From NCBI GenBank assembly GCA_028275245.1, contig JAPWVA010000050.1, positions 1 to 7,447 on the forward strand: a stretch of 7,447 nucleotides of DNA, given 5' to 3'. The notes under the pieces are model-generated. The model did not search any database and had not been told where the DNA came from. It saw only the letters and a list, made by a program, of their open reading frames with translations. The translations under genes and the position numbers were made by a program. Shown here piece by piece: positions 1 to 5,762 of this stretch (position 1 is its first letter; the number at the start of each line of letters is the position of its first letter). The stretch comes from Actinomycetota bacterium (GTDB lineage: Bacteria; Actinomycetota; Geothermincolia; Geothermincolales; RBG-13-55-18).

Positions 1-23
1 CGATCTTTTGGGATTTTCGCCAA

Positions 24-70
24 GAGACTGCCAACTGTCTGGCAGTCTTATGGAAAAGCGCAGCCTTTTC
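24..70. repeat. Two adjacent small hairpins in an unassigned 5' segment
   Basis: Two inverted repeats stand side by side. GACTGCCA (26-33) pairs with TGGCAGTC (40-47) around a 6-nt loop, with an extra A-T pair outside. GAAAAG (53-58) pairs with CTTTTC (65-70) around another 6-nt loop. Neither is followed by a clear T run on either strand, so I do not call a terminator. The whole segment 1-222 is lower in GC than the rest of the window. All three plus frames stay open for some distance at its left end, but none gives a recognisable protein, so I see no gene there. Confidence 0.4.
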
Positions 71-222
71 GGGGATCACCTCTTACTGGGAGCGGAATAC
101 TTACCCCTTCTAGTACATGGTGTGCAAAACTGGGGTTGAGAAGTACCACTTAGGGCGTGAAAGACTGGCGGGTCATCAGCCTGCTCCTACGTGCTGTGAG
201 GGTAACCTTCGCCTTTGCGGCT

Positions 223-978
223 TCAAAACAGCCAGAGACTCAGGGTCATGACCATCATCCCGGCCACGGCCCCCAAAATGGCGTGGTCATCCCGGCCATA
301 TCCGCGGGAAGCGGGGATGAGCTCATCCAGGGATATATACACCATGACCCCCGCGACCCCGCTGAGCAACCATCCCAGGACACTCTCGTCGAGGAACCGA
401 TAAAGAAAGGCGGCTGCCAGCATCGCTCCGGCTGGCTCAGCCAGCCCGGAATAGAGGGACCAGAGGAGGGCCTTCCTTTGGCTCCCTGTGGCCAGGTATA
501 CAGGGGTGGAGACCGCCAGGCCCTCGGGCACGTTGTGGATGGCCACCGCCACTGCGATGGCGAGCCCGAGCCTCGGATCTTGCAGCGCACCGGCGAAGGT
601 GGCCATCCCTTCAGGAAAGTTGTGGATGGCTATGCCCAGCGCCGTCAGCAAGCCCACGCGATGGAGCCCGCTGCCTTGGGTGATACCGCGCTCCTCTGCG
701 AAGTAGCGGTGGGGCACCAGGCTGTCCACCAGGTACATGGACATCATGCCGGCGAAGAAGCCGACATGGGCTCCGAGGAAGCCCGCGCTCTCTATCCCGG
801 AGGAAAGGAGTTCGACGAAGGAGACTTGTATCATCACCCCGGCGGAAAAGCCTAAGGTGGCACTCAGGAAACGCGGTCCCGGCTCCCTGAAGAGAAGGCC
901 CAGAAGGCCTCCCAGCGCGGTGGCCGCACCCGCCAGGAAGGTCAATAAGAGGGCCAAGGGAATACCCGACCCCATCAT
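223..978 (-). CDS. zupT: ZIP-family divalent metal transporter (ZupT-like)
   Basis: This is a 251-residue polytopic membrane protein that would import zinc and possibly other divalent cations (iron, manganese, cobalt) into the cytoplasm. It shows the two signature metal-binding helices of the ZIP family: HNFPEG at residues 119-124 and HNVPEG at 148-153. An E-P-A-G motif at 181-184 in the next helix and an S-L-D-E-L segment near 216-220 are also typical of ZupT. The length is close to that of E. coli ZupT (about 257). About eight hydrophobic segments can be drawn. Two ATG codons lie in tandem at the start; GAAAGG on the minus strand (988-983) is 4 nt from the first and 7 nt from the second, so translation may begin at either (978 or 975). 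The gene stands alone on its strand. Metal specificity cannot be read from the sequence. The symbol reflects family resemblance. Confidence 0.93.
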   Translation of the reverse strand: MMGSGIPLALLLTFLAGAATALGGLLGLLFREPGPRFLSATLGFSAGVMIQVSFVELLSSGIESAGFLGAHVGFFAGMMSMYLVDSLVPHRYFAEERGITQGSGLHRVGLLTALGIAIHNFPEGMATFAGALQDPRLGLAIAVAVAIHNVPEGLAVSTPVYLATGSQRKALLWSLYSGLAEPAGAMLAAAFLYRFLDESVLGWLLSGVAGVMVYISLDELIPASRGYGRDDHAILGAVAGMMVMTLSLWLF

Positions 979-1018
979 CCAGCCTTTCAGGACATCACCG
1001 TTTCCGTGGACTCTCTAA

Positions 1019-1052
1019 TTTTTATTCGCAAAAAGGAAGGTCCAGCGGCAAA
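1019..1052 (-). promoter_or_regulatory. Possible promoter of the ZIP transporter gene
   Basis: This is the most AT-rich stretch of the neighbourhood and lies 40-75 nt upstream of the transporter start. On the minus strand TTGCCG (1051-1046) could serve as a -35 element and AATAAA (1026-1021) as a -10 element, 19 bp apart. Spacing and match are both mediocre. The location and base composition support the call more than the hexamers do. Confidence 0.25.
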
Positions 1053-1126
1053 ACAAAAAACAGCTAAATTCTCCGTCATCTTATCCTCTGAGTGTTTCCC
1101 CGCAAAAGGGATGGCCTAACACCTAA

Positions 1127-1148
1127 CCTTTACGATCAATTGTAAAGG
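1127..1148. promoter_or_regulatory. Inverted repeat upstream of the ZIP transporter gene
   Basis: CCTTTAC (1127-1133) is the exact reverse complement of GTAAAGG (1142-1148). A G-T and an A-T pair extend the stem to 9 bp around a TCAA tetraloop. It lies about 150 nt upstream of the divergent transporter gene, in intergenic DNA. It could be a regulator-binding palindrome or an RNA hairpin. A tandem CCTAAC (1115-1120 and 1122-1127) abuts it. No known operator consensus was matched. Confidence 0.35.
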
Positions 1149-2043
1149 AAAGCAGGGGACCGGCACCCCCACCGCATGGTGGACTATCGCCCAAGCACCA
1201 TGGCTAGACTGAAAACGTCTCGCCCCGGAGGCCGCAAACACGGCCGCGAACCTCGTCGAACCGGTACGCGAAGAGGCTTCGCCGCTCCGGACGCCCTCAT
1301 CCCCCGCCCGGCAAGACCTCGTCGCCAGCTCGATCCCCATGCCTCCGCTTATAGGGCACCGGTATAGGGCACCGGGATGAAACCCCTTTTCCCCTCGGGC
1401 GTCCTGCTTTCCTCCCTCAGGCCTTCAGCCGCGCCATCGAATACCACGGCATTGAGATCCGGGTCTTCCATGGCTGTCATATCACTTTCAAGGCTTTCAT
1501 ATCATCGTGAACGATCGTCACCGGTTTCCTTCCGCAGGGAACTGATCTCCGTCAAGGCCCTTTGGAGGCGCCATGTGATACTGGATATCAACATCGGGTC
1601 GAGGTCCGGCGGGAGCGATCCGCGCCAGCCCTATACAAAGGGGCCGTACGGAGACCTCGACCATTGTGGTGGGCACGTGGGGCAACGGACCGGGAAGGGT
1701 CAAAGACCGGGGCTTGCTGGTCGATGGTCGGTGAGGATGGCGCGTTCACCTTGCAGACGTGCTGGGCTTGAAGCATACCGGTGATATCCGTAGAGACCGC
1801 TTCAATCCCGTTTACCGGGTCTGGGGTTCCGCACGGCTGGCCAGGTCATCCACCCCTTTATATCACCCTGGCCGGCCAAGGGGACCTCAGAAGGCGTTAT
1901 GTCCCCGGGGAGGGCCTCATGGCAGCGACACCATCCCGGCAGCGGCCGGGCGACTCATGGACGGCACAGCGGGGGATGCGGAGCTTCCGCCGAACACACC
2001 CAGACCGTCCCGTCGAGATCGTTTCCGCTCCGATCGAAAAAGG
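1149..2043. other. Gene-poor stretch, possibly with decayed coding sequence
   Basis: Nearly 900 nt have no reading frame that resembles a known protein. Short open frames exist in several phases, but they are rich in Arg, Pro and Gly as expected from chance in high-GC DNA. One part (about 1600-1735) could be the remnant of a universal stress protein: the frame read from 1622 gives P-A-G-A-I and later T-I-V-V-G-T-W-G-N-G-P-G, which resembles the end of that fold, while a valine-rich strand (V-E-V) just before it sits in a different phase. The resemblance is short and rests on my reading alone. The segment also holds a perfect 13-bp tandem repeat at 1350-1375. Confidence 0.35.
1350..1375. repeat. 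13-bp perfect tandem repeat, two copies
   Basis: The unit TATAGGGCACCGG occurs at 1350-1362 and again at 1363-1375 with no mismatch and no spacer. It lies in non-coding DNA. It may be a replication-slippage duplication. Confidence 0.7.
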
Positions 2044-2051
2044 GGAGGTGA
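2044..2051 (+). promoter_or_regulatory. Strong Shine-Dalgarno site of the selenoprotein redoxin
   Basis: GGAGGTGA matches the 16S rRNA anti-Shine-Dalgarno sequence over eight bases, and its GGAGG core ends 8 nt before the ATG at 2057. It fixes the start there, although the same reading frame stays open further upstream to about 1781. Confidence 0.8.
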
Positions 2052-2056
2052 GAACC

Positions 2057-2536
2057 ATGGCCAGGGAGAGCAAGGTCCTTAAGGTAGGCGACAGGGCTCC
2101 CGAATTCCGGTTGCCGGACGCCCTAACCGGGAAGGAGGTGGCCCTGGGTGACCTTTTGGGCCGCCCGTTGCTTATCTACTTCGGCCGGGGGACCTGGTGA
2201 CCGCATTGCCGGGAGTATATGGTTCATATACAGGACAAGATCTATCCTGAACTGGAAAAACGGGGCGCTGGAGCGGTGGTCATACTGCCCCAGAAGCGGG
2301 ACAAGATCCACGAGTACCTCTCCGCCCACCCGTTTCCCTTCCCAGTTCTGGCCGACGAGAAACGCCAGGTGGTGAAGGATTACGGGGTCTACGTGCGGGT
2401 GAACTTCGAATCCCTGCACATCGCACGACCCTCGGTCTTCGTCCTTGATGCCGAGGGAAGGGTGAGGTATGTGTTCATCGCCAGCATCCAGACCGAGTAC
2501 CCGCCGGACGAGGATATACTGGCCGCCCTGGGATAA
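2057..2536 (+). CDS. Selenocysteine-containing AhpC/TSA-type redoxin (UxxC)
   Basis: This thioredoxin-fold protein of the AhpC/TSA (peroxiredoxin-like) group has 159 residues when the in-frame UGA at 2198-2200 is read as selenocysteine. The N-terminal strand carries the family segment V-G-D-R-A-P-E-F (10-17). The active site is R-G-T-W-U-P-H-C-R-E (44-53), with Sec48 exactly where relatives have the nucleophilic Cys, and Cys51 as resolving thiol. A later R-P-S-V-F-V-L-D (124-131) holds the conserved loop proline. The frame then runs to TAA at 2534. Without readthrough the product would stop at 47 residues, before the catalytic pair. No signal peptide is seen, so it is probably cytoplasmic. 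The likely role is thiol-dependent peroxide or disulfide reduction; the UxxC pair could suit an oxidoreductase as well as a peroxidase. The substrate is unknown. The gene has no close same-strand neighbour. Confidence 0.9.
2198..2200 (+). other. UGA selenocysteine codon (Sec48)
   Basis: TGA is in frame with the ATG at 2057 as codon 48. The frame continues P-H-C-R-E-Y-M and on for 111 further residues of family-like sequence. UGA still serves as a normal stop in several genes of the window (the ZIP transporter, the amidohydrolase and the DUF3604 gene), so a genome-wide reassignment is unlikely. Confidence 0.9.
2215..2231 (+). promoter_or_regulatory. Bacterial SECIS-type hairpin for Sec48
   Basis: GTATATG (2215-2221) pairs perfectly with CATATAC (2225-2231), leaving a GTT loop; if the last G-C pair is opened the loop is GGTTC. 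The apical G residues lie 21-22 nt after the UGA, inside the window typical of bacterial SECIS elements. The GGU at the loop resembles the GGU in the E. coli fdhF element, which contacts SelB. The hairpin lies inside the coding sequence, as in other bacterial selenoprotein mRNAs. Confidence 0.8.
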
Positions 2537-2977
2537 GCCCTGCCCCACCGGAGGAACCGCGAGACCTGAGGTCGGTCCATGGGGATGGCGGGCCCATAAA
2601 CCCATGACACCTCTTTCCCGCCATCACGCGGTCGTCCCCCGGGGATGGCGGGGCCATACCAATCCGCGGGGCGTTCCAAGACGGGTCGGCTTGGAAGAAA
2701 CCTCTCCCTGCATCACCTTGTTCTTCTCCAGCGGTCGCTACCCCGGCCCGGGAGGGGTGCGCCTTACGCCGCCCGGACCCATCGGGGTCCAAACCAGTGT
2801 TCCGGCAAGCCGCCAGGGCATGGGCAGGCGGCCCTTCCGCCGCCCCAGGCACATCTCCAGGACCTCACCGCATGATATGCTTTTTCAGCGCGGGGGCTAT
2901 GCCCAGCCTCGTCCGGATGACAGCGGTTGACGGTAGTCAAGGGGGAAGGGGGTTCGTATTGATTTTCTCTTCCGGTC
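2537..2977. other. Gene-free stretch between redoxin and amidohydrolase genes
   Basis: I find no convincing gene in these 441 nt. Open frames on both strands show no family resemblance, and the longest minus-strand one continues as an antisense shadow of the amidohydrolase. The left part holds the repeat group described at 2571-2658. No clear terminator with a T run follows the redoxin gene, and no convincing promoter precedes the amidohydrolase. Confidence 0.5.
2571..2658. repeat. Three-part repeat able to form alternative hairpins
   Basis: An 18-bp sequence occurs at 2581-2598 and again at 2641-2658 with one mismatch, exactly 60 nt apart; weaker similarity extends upstream of both. Between them, CCCGCCATC (2617-2625) is the exact reverse complement of GATGGCGGG in the left copy (2584-2592) and the right copy (2644-2652). 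The middle element can therefore pair with either flank but not both, giving loops of 24 and 18 nt. This could be a REP-like element pair or an RNA switch. The function is not known. Confidence 0.6.
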
Positions 2978-3850
2978 ATGATAGTAGACGCCCACGCCCA
3001 CCTGGAAACGCCCATACCGGGGGTGTTCCCCGACCCGAGCCGGAGGAGTCCCACCCTCTTGCTCATGCGGGCCTACGAGCTCCTCGGCTTCCGGAACCCC
3101 CTCTGGCGGGGCGAGCCACCCGAACCGGCCAGGGTGCTCATCGCCCTGGAGAACCAGCTCCGCCTCGCCATGGGCTCCCGGGATAACCTGCTGCGGGTCA
3201 TGGACCGGCGGGGCATCGACAGGGCCGTGGTGCTTCCCATAGCCCCCTACTCCACCTCCAGGGAGTACCTGGAAAGGTGCCGCGGGGAACCCCGCCTCAT
3301 GCCCTTCGCCTCCGTCCATCCCCACCCGGGATGGGAGAGGGAGCTGAAAGAGGCCATGGAGGGAGGCTGCCGGGGCCTCAAGGTGCACCCCATCCTGCAG
3401 CGCATACCGCCTGAGGACCCCTTCCTCTTTGAACTGCTGGAGGCCTTCCGGCGCTACGGTCGGCCGGTGCTGTTCCACACGGGCGAGTTCGACTACTTCG
3501 TCACCCGGGATCCTCACGCCCAGTTCGGGGACGTGCGCCGGCTGGAAAGGCTCATAGCCGCCTTCCCGGATTTGCCGATCATCCTGGGCCACATGGGCCT
3601 CTACCATCCCGAGAGGGCCCTGGAGTTGGCCCGCCGCCACGAGAACGTCTACCTGGAGACATCCTTTCAGCCCCTCAAGGTGGTGAAGGAGGCCATAAGA
3701 GCGGCGGGAAGGGAGAGGGTCATCTTCGGCTCCGACTGGCCGGAGAGCGACCCCGCCTTCTCATTGAGGATCGCGCGAAAGGCCGCCGGGGAGGACCGGG
3801 ACCTGCTGGAGAGGATAACCTCCCGCAACATCCTCGCGCTGGTGGAATGA
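2978..3850 (+). CDS. Amidohydrolase-family metal-dependent hydrolase
   Basis: This 290-residue protein of the amidohydrolase superfamily (Amidohydro_2, ACMSD-like TIM barrel) would hydrolyse or decarboxylate a small carbon substrate at a metal centre in the cytoplasm. The metal ligands can be placed: H-A-H at residues 6-8 at the end of the first strand, the G-L-K-V-H-P segment at 133-138, F-H-T-G with His167, G-H-M-G with His205, and the family's G-S-D-W-P with Asp253 at 251-255. The length is ordinary for the family. The start M-I-V-D-A-H-A-H is typical. An in-frame stop lies at 2960-2962 and no other start codon intervenes, so the ATG at 2978 is the only choice, even though no good Shine-Dalgarno site precedes it. 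It stands alone between two gene-free stretches, so context does not reveal the substrate. Confidence 0.92.
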   Translation: MIVDAHAHLETPIPGVFPDPSRRSPTLLLMRAYELLGFRNPLWRGEPPEPARVLIALENQLRLAMGSRDNLLRVMDRRGIDRAVVLPIAPYSTSREYLERCRGEPRLMPFASVHPHPGWERELKEAMEGGCRGLKVHPILQRIPPEDPFLFELLEAFRRYGRPVLFHTGEFDYFVTRDPHAQFGDVRRLERLIAAFPDLPIILGHMGLYHPERALELARRHENVYLETSFQPLKVVKEAIRAAGRERVIFGSDWPESDPAFSLRIARKAAGEDRDLLERITSRNILALVE

Positions 3851-4403
3851 CTGCAGGAGTCGTCCCGGCAGTACACCGCCCGGCGACAGGTGCGGGTGGT
3901 CTGGGACGGGGTTGGTGGGAGGGTACGGGCGTGTCGGGCCTGGAGGTATCGGCGTCCAGGCAAGGGGGCGTCTGCGGAATTACCCCGATAAAATCCCTGA
4001 TGGTGGTAAAAAACGCTAATAACCGGTGTCCAGGGAAGAGGGCTTCCGCAAAAGTACCTTGGCAGCCAGAAGGCACCCGGCACGGGAGGCTGAGCCGGGA
4101 TATCCCTGGGAAAGTAGGAACGGAACCGGCGAAAGGAGCGCGGTAAAGGATGAATGACCGCAGATAAAAATATCACCGCATTCTTTGGGCCTCCTGCCCG
4201 GCGAAAGGAGCGCGGTAAAAGATGAATGACCGCAGTGCGGGAGGAAACCGCCGCCGAGCCCGTTGTCTCAGGAAAGCCAGCGCAAAAAAGGGTAGACTCT
4301 TATCGCGGGAAAGGCCGCGGCTTGGAGGCAAACCCCCAGTCCCGGGCGGTGTCAAAGGCCAGGGCGCCTACACCAGTAGAACGCAAAGGGGACGGTGGAA
4401 GGA
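3851..4403. other. Gene-free stretch with repeats and potential RNA structure
   Basis: These 553 nt between the amidohydrolase gene and the redox pair hold no convincing gene. Inverted repeats are frequent: GCCTGGA (3938-3944) with TCCAGGC (3955-3961); CCAGGG (4030-4035) with CCCTGG (4104-4109), enclosing CCCGGC (4076-4081) with GCCGGG (4094-4099); and the palindrome GGGATATCCC (4097-4106). A 38-bp direct repeat follows. It may be a structured leader of the downstream genes, but I recognise no known riboswitch or tRNA. A 63-codon frame from 4222 is Arg/Lys-rich and resembles nothing. Confidence 0.45.
4126..4235. repeat. 38-bp direct repeat, 72-bp period
   Basis: The sequence at 4126-4163 recurs at 4198-4235 with one mismatch (G at 4149, A at 4221). 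Each copy begins CCGGCGAAAGGAGCGCGG and includes ATGAATGACCGCAG. Within each copy GCGGT can pair with ACCGC around a 12-nt loop that holds an AGGA/AAGA and ATG sequence. The arrangement looks like one and a half copies of a 72-bp tandem duplication, about 170-280 nt upstream of the CLDC-protein gene. Confidence 0.8.
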
Positions 4404-4568
4404 ATGGGTATAAGGTCGATAAAACCGAGGCTGGAGAGGGAGGGCAGGGCGCTCATCGTCCTGGGCTTGGCCCTGCTGGCCTTTCTGCTCTCCCTCCTCT
4501 GGGAGGGGCCGCGCACCCTCTACGTGCACGCCGTGGTCACCTGCCTGGACTGTATAGGCCTGATATGA
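4404..4568 (+). CDS. Small membrane protein with C-terminal CxxC (CD1871A-like)
   Basis: This is a 54-residue protein with a basic N-terminus (residues 4-15), one hydrophobic span (about 17-33) and a C-terminal tail that ends T-C-L-D-C-I-G-L-I, with Cys47 and Cys50. Size, single span and the terminal C-L-x-C-I-G motif match the small proteins named CD1871A family CXXC motif-containing protein. As I recall, these often lie next to a membrane 4Fe-4S protein, which is the case here. Its role is not established; the exposed thiol pair suggests redox or metal transfer. GGTGG at 4394-4398 precedes the ATG by 5 nt. It is too short for usual gene-length cutoffs and easily missed. Its UGA stop is in the same reading frame as the next gene, and that frame stays open, but the end of the motif matches where the family normally stops. 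Confidence 0.75.
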   Translation: MGIRSIKPRLEREGRALIVLGLALLAFLLSLLWEGPRTLYVHAVVTCLDCIGLI

Positions 4569-4592
4569 AAGGCTCCGGTACGGGCGGCGAGT

Positions 4593-4617
4593 CCCCCCGC
4601 GGGGAGCGCGCGGGGGG
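4593..4617 (+). repeat. All-GC hairpin between the CLDC and polyferredoxin genes
   Basis: CCCCCCGCG (4593-4601) is the reverse complement of CGCGGGGGG (4609-4617), a 9-bp stem of pure GC around a 7-nt G-rich loop. It starts 24 nt after the UGA of the small gene. No T run follows, so it does not look like an intrinsic terminator. It may act as an RNA stability or processing element within a two-gene transcript. Confidence 0.6.
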
Positions 4618-4748
4618 CGAACGTGCAGGGACCCGGCGAAAGTCCAGCGGTAGCCGGTTCTGCCCAGACGTCCTGGGAGGGAGCCCCCGGAACGGGCGGT
4701 CCTGGATCAAGGCAGGAGGGACCTGGCATGTCCCCAGGGTCCCGCAGG

Positions 4749-4753
4749 GGAGG
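4749..4753 (+). promoter_or_regulatory. Shine-Dalgarno site that favours the 4761 start
   Basis: GGAGG ends 7 nt before the ATG at 4761. The alternative ATG at 4803 has its nearest purine-rich site (GGAGAGG, 4783-4789) 13 nt away. An upstream GTG at 4623 would add 46 Gly/Pro/Ser-rich residues unlike the family. Confidence 0.55.
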
Positions 4754-4760
4754 GTGGACC

Positions 4761-5639
4761 ATGGCAAGGAGCGGTCCAGGGTGGAGAGGTAAATACCATA
4801 AAATGGAAAGATATCGCCGGTGCTCCCAGGCCGCCGGACTTTTGGCCCTCAATCCCTTCTTCTCCTACCTTTTTTCCAGATCCACCTATCAAGGCCCCCT
4901 CAAGGGAGTTTGCGCTCCAGGGCTCAACTGCTACGCCTGTCCCTTCACCGTCTTCTCCTGCCCGGTGGGGGGACTGCAGCACGGATTTTCCCTTCTAAGG
5001 GAGAGGGCGGGCGAGCTGTTCCTCAAGGGCCTCGGTGTTCTCCTTTACGTGGGGGCTTTCCTTTCATTCACCGGGGCCGTGTGGGGCAGGCTCCCCTGTG
5101 GCTGGATATGTCCCTTCGGCCTCTTCCAGGAACTGGTTCACCGCATCCCGGGGAGGAAGCGGAAGCTACCTGCTGGGGCCTCCGCCGGGCGCTACCTCTT
5201 TCTGGTAGCGCTGGTCTTTCTGCTTCCCCTCTCCACGGGAACGGCCTGGTTCTCACGTCTTTGTCCCGCCGGCTTCCTGGAGGGGGCCCTCCCACTAAAG
5301 GCCATCCCTCCCTCCTTCCCTCTACCCGCCATCGGTGGGTTCTTCTGGCTCAAGGCAGCCCTTTTCATCGCCCTGGTCCTATGGTGCATACCGGTCTACC
5401 GGCCCTTCTGCCGGGCGATATGTCCCCTGGGGACTCTATGGGGATGGTTCAACGGGATGAGTCTTTATCGCCTGGAGGTGGAGGAATCGACCTGCGACTC
5501 CTGCGGGGCCTGCTCCGAGGCCTGTCCCGTGGACCTGGGCCTCCCAGGGGAGATATCGTCCCCCCGCTGCATCCGGTGCCTGCGTTGCGTGGGAGCCTGC
5601 CCCCGAGGAGCTATATCCGCCGGCTTCGGACGCCGGTAA
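4761..5639 (+). CDS. Membrane polyferredoxin, NapH/YccM-like 4Fe-4S protein
   Basis: This is a 292-residue integral membrane iron-sulfur protein that would pass electrons across or along the membrane. Cys residues near the N-terminus lie in V-C-A-P-G-L-N-C-Y-A-C-P (51, 57, 60) with Cys67 in S-C-P-V-G. They are followed by membrane spans and by the paired motifs P-C-G-W-I-C-P (113-117), L-C-P-A-G (168) and F-C-R-A-I-C-P-L-G (217, 221). Two classic 4Fe-4S ferredoxin motifs end the protein: C-D-S-C-G-A-C-S-E-A-C-P (245, 248, 251, 255) and C-I-R-C-L-R-C-V-G-A-C-P (270, 273, 276, 280). About four hydrophobic spans are seen. The small CLDC gene precedes it and is probably co-transcribed. If the start is at 4803, the product has 278 residues. 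The electron donor and acceptor are unknown; the nearby UxxC thioredoxin is a candidate partner by context only. Confidence 0.88.
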   Translation: MARSGPGWRGKYHKMERYRRCSQAAGLLALNPFFSYLFSRSTYQGPLKGVCAPGLNCYACPFTVFSCPVGGLQHGFSLLRERAGELFLKGLGVLLYVGAFLSFTGAVWGRLPCGWICPFGLFQELVHRIPGRKRKLPAGASAGRYLFLVALVFLLPLSTGTAWFSRLCPAGFLEGALPLKAIPPSFPLPAIGGFFWLKAALFIALVLWCIPVYRPFCRAICPLGTLWGWFNGMSLYRLEVEESTCDSCGACSEACPVDLGLPGEISSPRCIRCLRCVGACPRGAISAGFGRR

Positions 5640-5685
5640 AAAAGAACGTGAAGGCGGCGAGGTCCTGATAGGCGTGACCTTCACG
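5637..5685 (-). terminator. Rho-independent terminator of the selenoprotein thioredoxin gene
   Basis: Read on the minus strand, CGTGAAGG (5685-5678) pairs with CCTTCACG (5654-5647) and is followed at once by TTCTTTTTTA (5646-5637). The loop is 23 nt and can itself form a shorter stem. It begins 77 nt after the thioredoxin stop codon and its T run overlaps the TAA of the converging polyferredoxin gene. On the plus strand the hairpin lacks a T run. Confidence 0.75.
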
Positions 5686-5762
5686 CACGGGATCCCATGA
5701 AGGTGTCCCCGCCCAAAGTGGGCAAAGGAGGAGTTAAGGTGAGACGAGTACCGGGGTGCGGC

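Noticed and set aside
1..222. End of a coding gene or insertion-sequence remnant at the left edge
   Set aside because: All three plus frames remain open for a while, but none gives recognisable protein sequence, and no terminal inverted repeat partner is visible.
157..855. Long plus-strand open frame opposite the ZIP transporter
   Set aside because: It is antisense to a clear ZIP gene, rich in His, Gly and Arg, and has no family resemblance.
1115..1127. CCTAAC repeat as a DtxR/IdeR-type operator
   Set aside because: The two half-sites are direct rather than inverted, and the right half of the consensus is missing.
1839..1873. GGCCAGG/CCTGGCC inverted repeat
   Set aside because: The 21-nt loop and pure chance in GC-rich DNA explain it; no T run or gene boundary is near.
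2198..2200. Sequencing error, pseudogene or UGA reassigned to Trp/Gly as explanations of the in-frame UGAs
   Set aside because: Two genes have UGA at the same catalytic position, each followed by a strong hairpin at SECIS distance and by intact family sequence. Other genes in the window end at UGA, and Trp is encoded by UGG throughout.
2897..3640. 247-codon minus-strand open frame
   Set aside because: It is the antisense shadow of the amidohydrolase gene, a common effect in high-GC DNA.
3851..4403. tRNA-Sec or another tRNA, or a known riboswitch, in the gene-free stretch
   Set aside because: No T-loop consensus, CCA end or recognisable riboswitch core was found by eye.
4222..4413. 63-codon Arg/Lys-rich open frame, and a longer one from 4226 to 4792
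   Set aside because: The composition is that of random high-GC DNA, they overlap the CLDC gene, and nothing resembles a known protein. The ATG lies within the duplicated 38-bp repeat.
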